A DNA stretch of 47,818 nt from Actinomycetes bacterium (GTDB lineage: Bacteria; Actinomycetota; Thermoleophilia; Gaiellales; F1-60-MAGs149). A model generated the notes under the pieces. That model made no database searches. It was not told where the DNA came from and was given only the letters and a program-made list of their open reading frames with translations. The stretch covers positions 1 to 47,818 of the forward strand of contig JANYCN010000024.1 of assembly GCA_025360225.1 (NCBI GenBank), written 5' to 3'. Shown here one piece after another: positions 47,692 to 47,818 of the stretch. Positions within the stretch are counted from its first letter, which is position 1. Each line of letters opens with the position of its first letter. The translations under genes and the position numbers were made by a program.

Positions 47692-47818
47692 TCAGCGCAC
47701 AGACGCATTGAGGAGGTCCCGCGCGCGGTCGATGCTGCCGGGGCTGAGGTGCCCGTACGTGCCCTCGATCATCCTGATGCTCGTCCCCATGTACCGGCTA
47801 AGCTCGAACGGTTGGACG
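47692..47818 (-). CDS. Tyrosine recombinase/phage integrase, 3' end only
   Basis: The gene enters from beyond the right edge. The 41 visible codons read FELSRYMGTSIRMIEGTYGH followed by LSPGSIDRARDLLNASVR and a stop. TYGHL holds the catalytic tyrosine of phage-type integrases, in the position where the family has the nucleophile before a short C-terminal helix. Its 3' end points at the tRNA-Val gene 73 bases away, the usual place for an integrase next to its attachment site. Confidence 0.8.
   Translation of the reverse strand, partial: VQPFELSRYMGTSIRMIEGTYGHLSPGSIDRARDLLNASVR

Overview
The window is a GC-rich chromosomal segment of about 48 kb with dense short-gap operons, frequent GTG starts and 4-base start/stop overlaps. 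A single SigA-type sigma factor, a K+-independent proton-pumping pyrophosphatase, a fused ThiE-ThiD, citramalate synthase, LytR-CpsA-Psr and DUF4395 proteins together suggest a high-GC actinobacterium, perhaps class Thermoleophilia. That placement is an inference from gene content, not a phylogeny. There are no rRNA genes, no CRISPR array and no complete prophage.

Layout. 1-1290 is a decayed mobile patch: a truncated inverted-repeat element, a transposase tail, a possible toxin-tail/immunity pair and two further repeat pieces. 1295-2695 holds a divergent histidine phosphatase and an SDR. 2854-8161 is cimA-dgt-dnaG-rpoD, coupled by overlaps, followed by tRNA-Asn. 8349-11664 holds a DrrAB-type ABC exporter, nagA and a SnoaL-like protein. 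11671-13771 holds an arginase-family ureohydrolase divergent from ridA and an Asp/Glu-racemase-like enzyme. 13780-18189 is a cluster of three chemoreceptors. 18687-19234 carries a MerR-type regulator and a CAT-anticodon tRNA. 19396-24447 holds homocysteine methyltransferase, a DUF4395 membrane protein, an ogt-amidase-GNAT operon and an alpha/beta hydrolase. 24510-28744 is pdxS-pdxT-yebC and an unusually long LCP protein. 29078-32515 holds an anti-sigma-like protein, a small membrane protein, a GCS2-type ligase, a DUF1844-like protein and an EamA transporter. 32507-36810 is a TPP-riboswitch-controlled thiO-thiS-thiG-thiED operon with a PilZ-like gene at its end. 36865-39910 has a collagen-like membrane protein and the proton pyrophosphatase. 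40111-42482 has divergent hom and thrC. 42667-47501 has a HAD-like remnant, a secreted Ig-like protein and PcrA helicase. 47546 to the end is tRNA-Val followed by the 3' end of a tyrosine integrase, which marks the edge of an integrated element lying outside the window.

The most unusual feature is a family of multi-hairpin elements with 32-base terminal inverted repeats ending in CTAG. There are five or more copies or fragments here: 1-216, 1009-1105, 18225-18488 (variant), 28741-29055 (complete) and 39980-40075 (ends only). All lie in the same orientation and outside intact genes. The variant copy replaces one hairpin with an unrelated sequence that still forms an 11-bp stem with a four-base loop, so the fold may be conserved rather than the sequence. 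Other points worth checking are the toxin/immunity remnant, the integrase at tRNA-Val, a sigma-28-like and possibly leaderless promoter for a chemoreceptor, and the link between thiamine synthesis and a PilZ protein.
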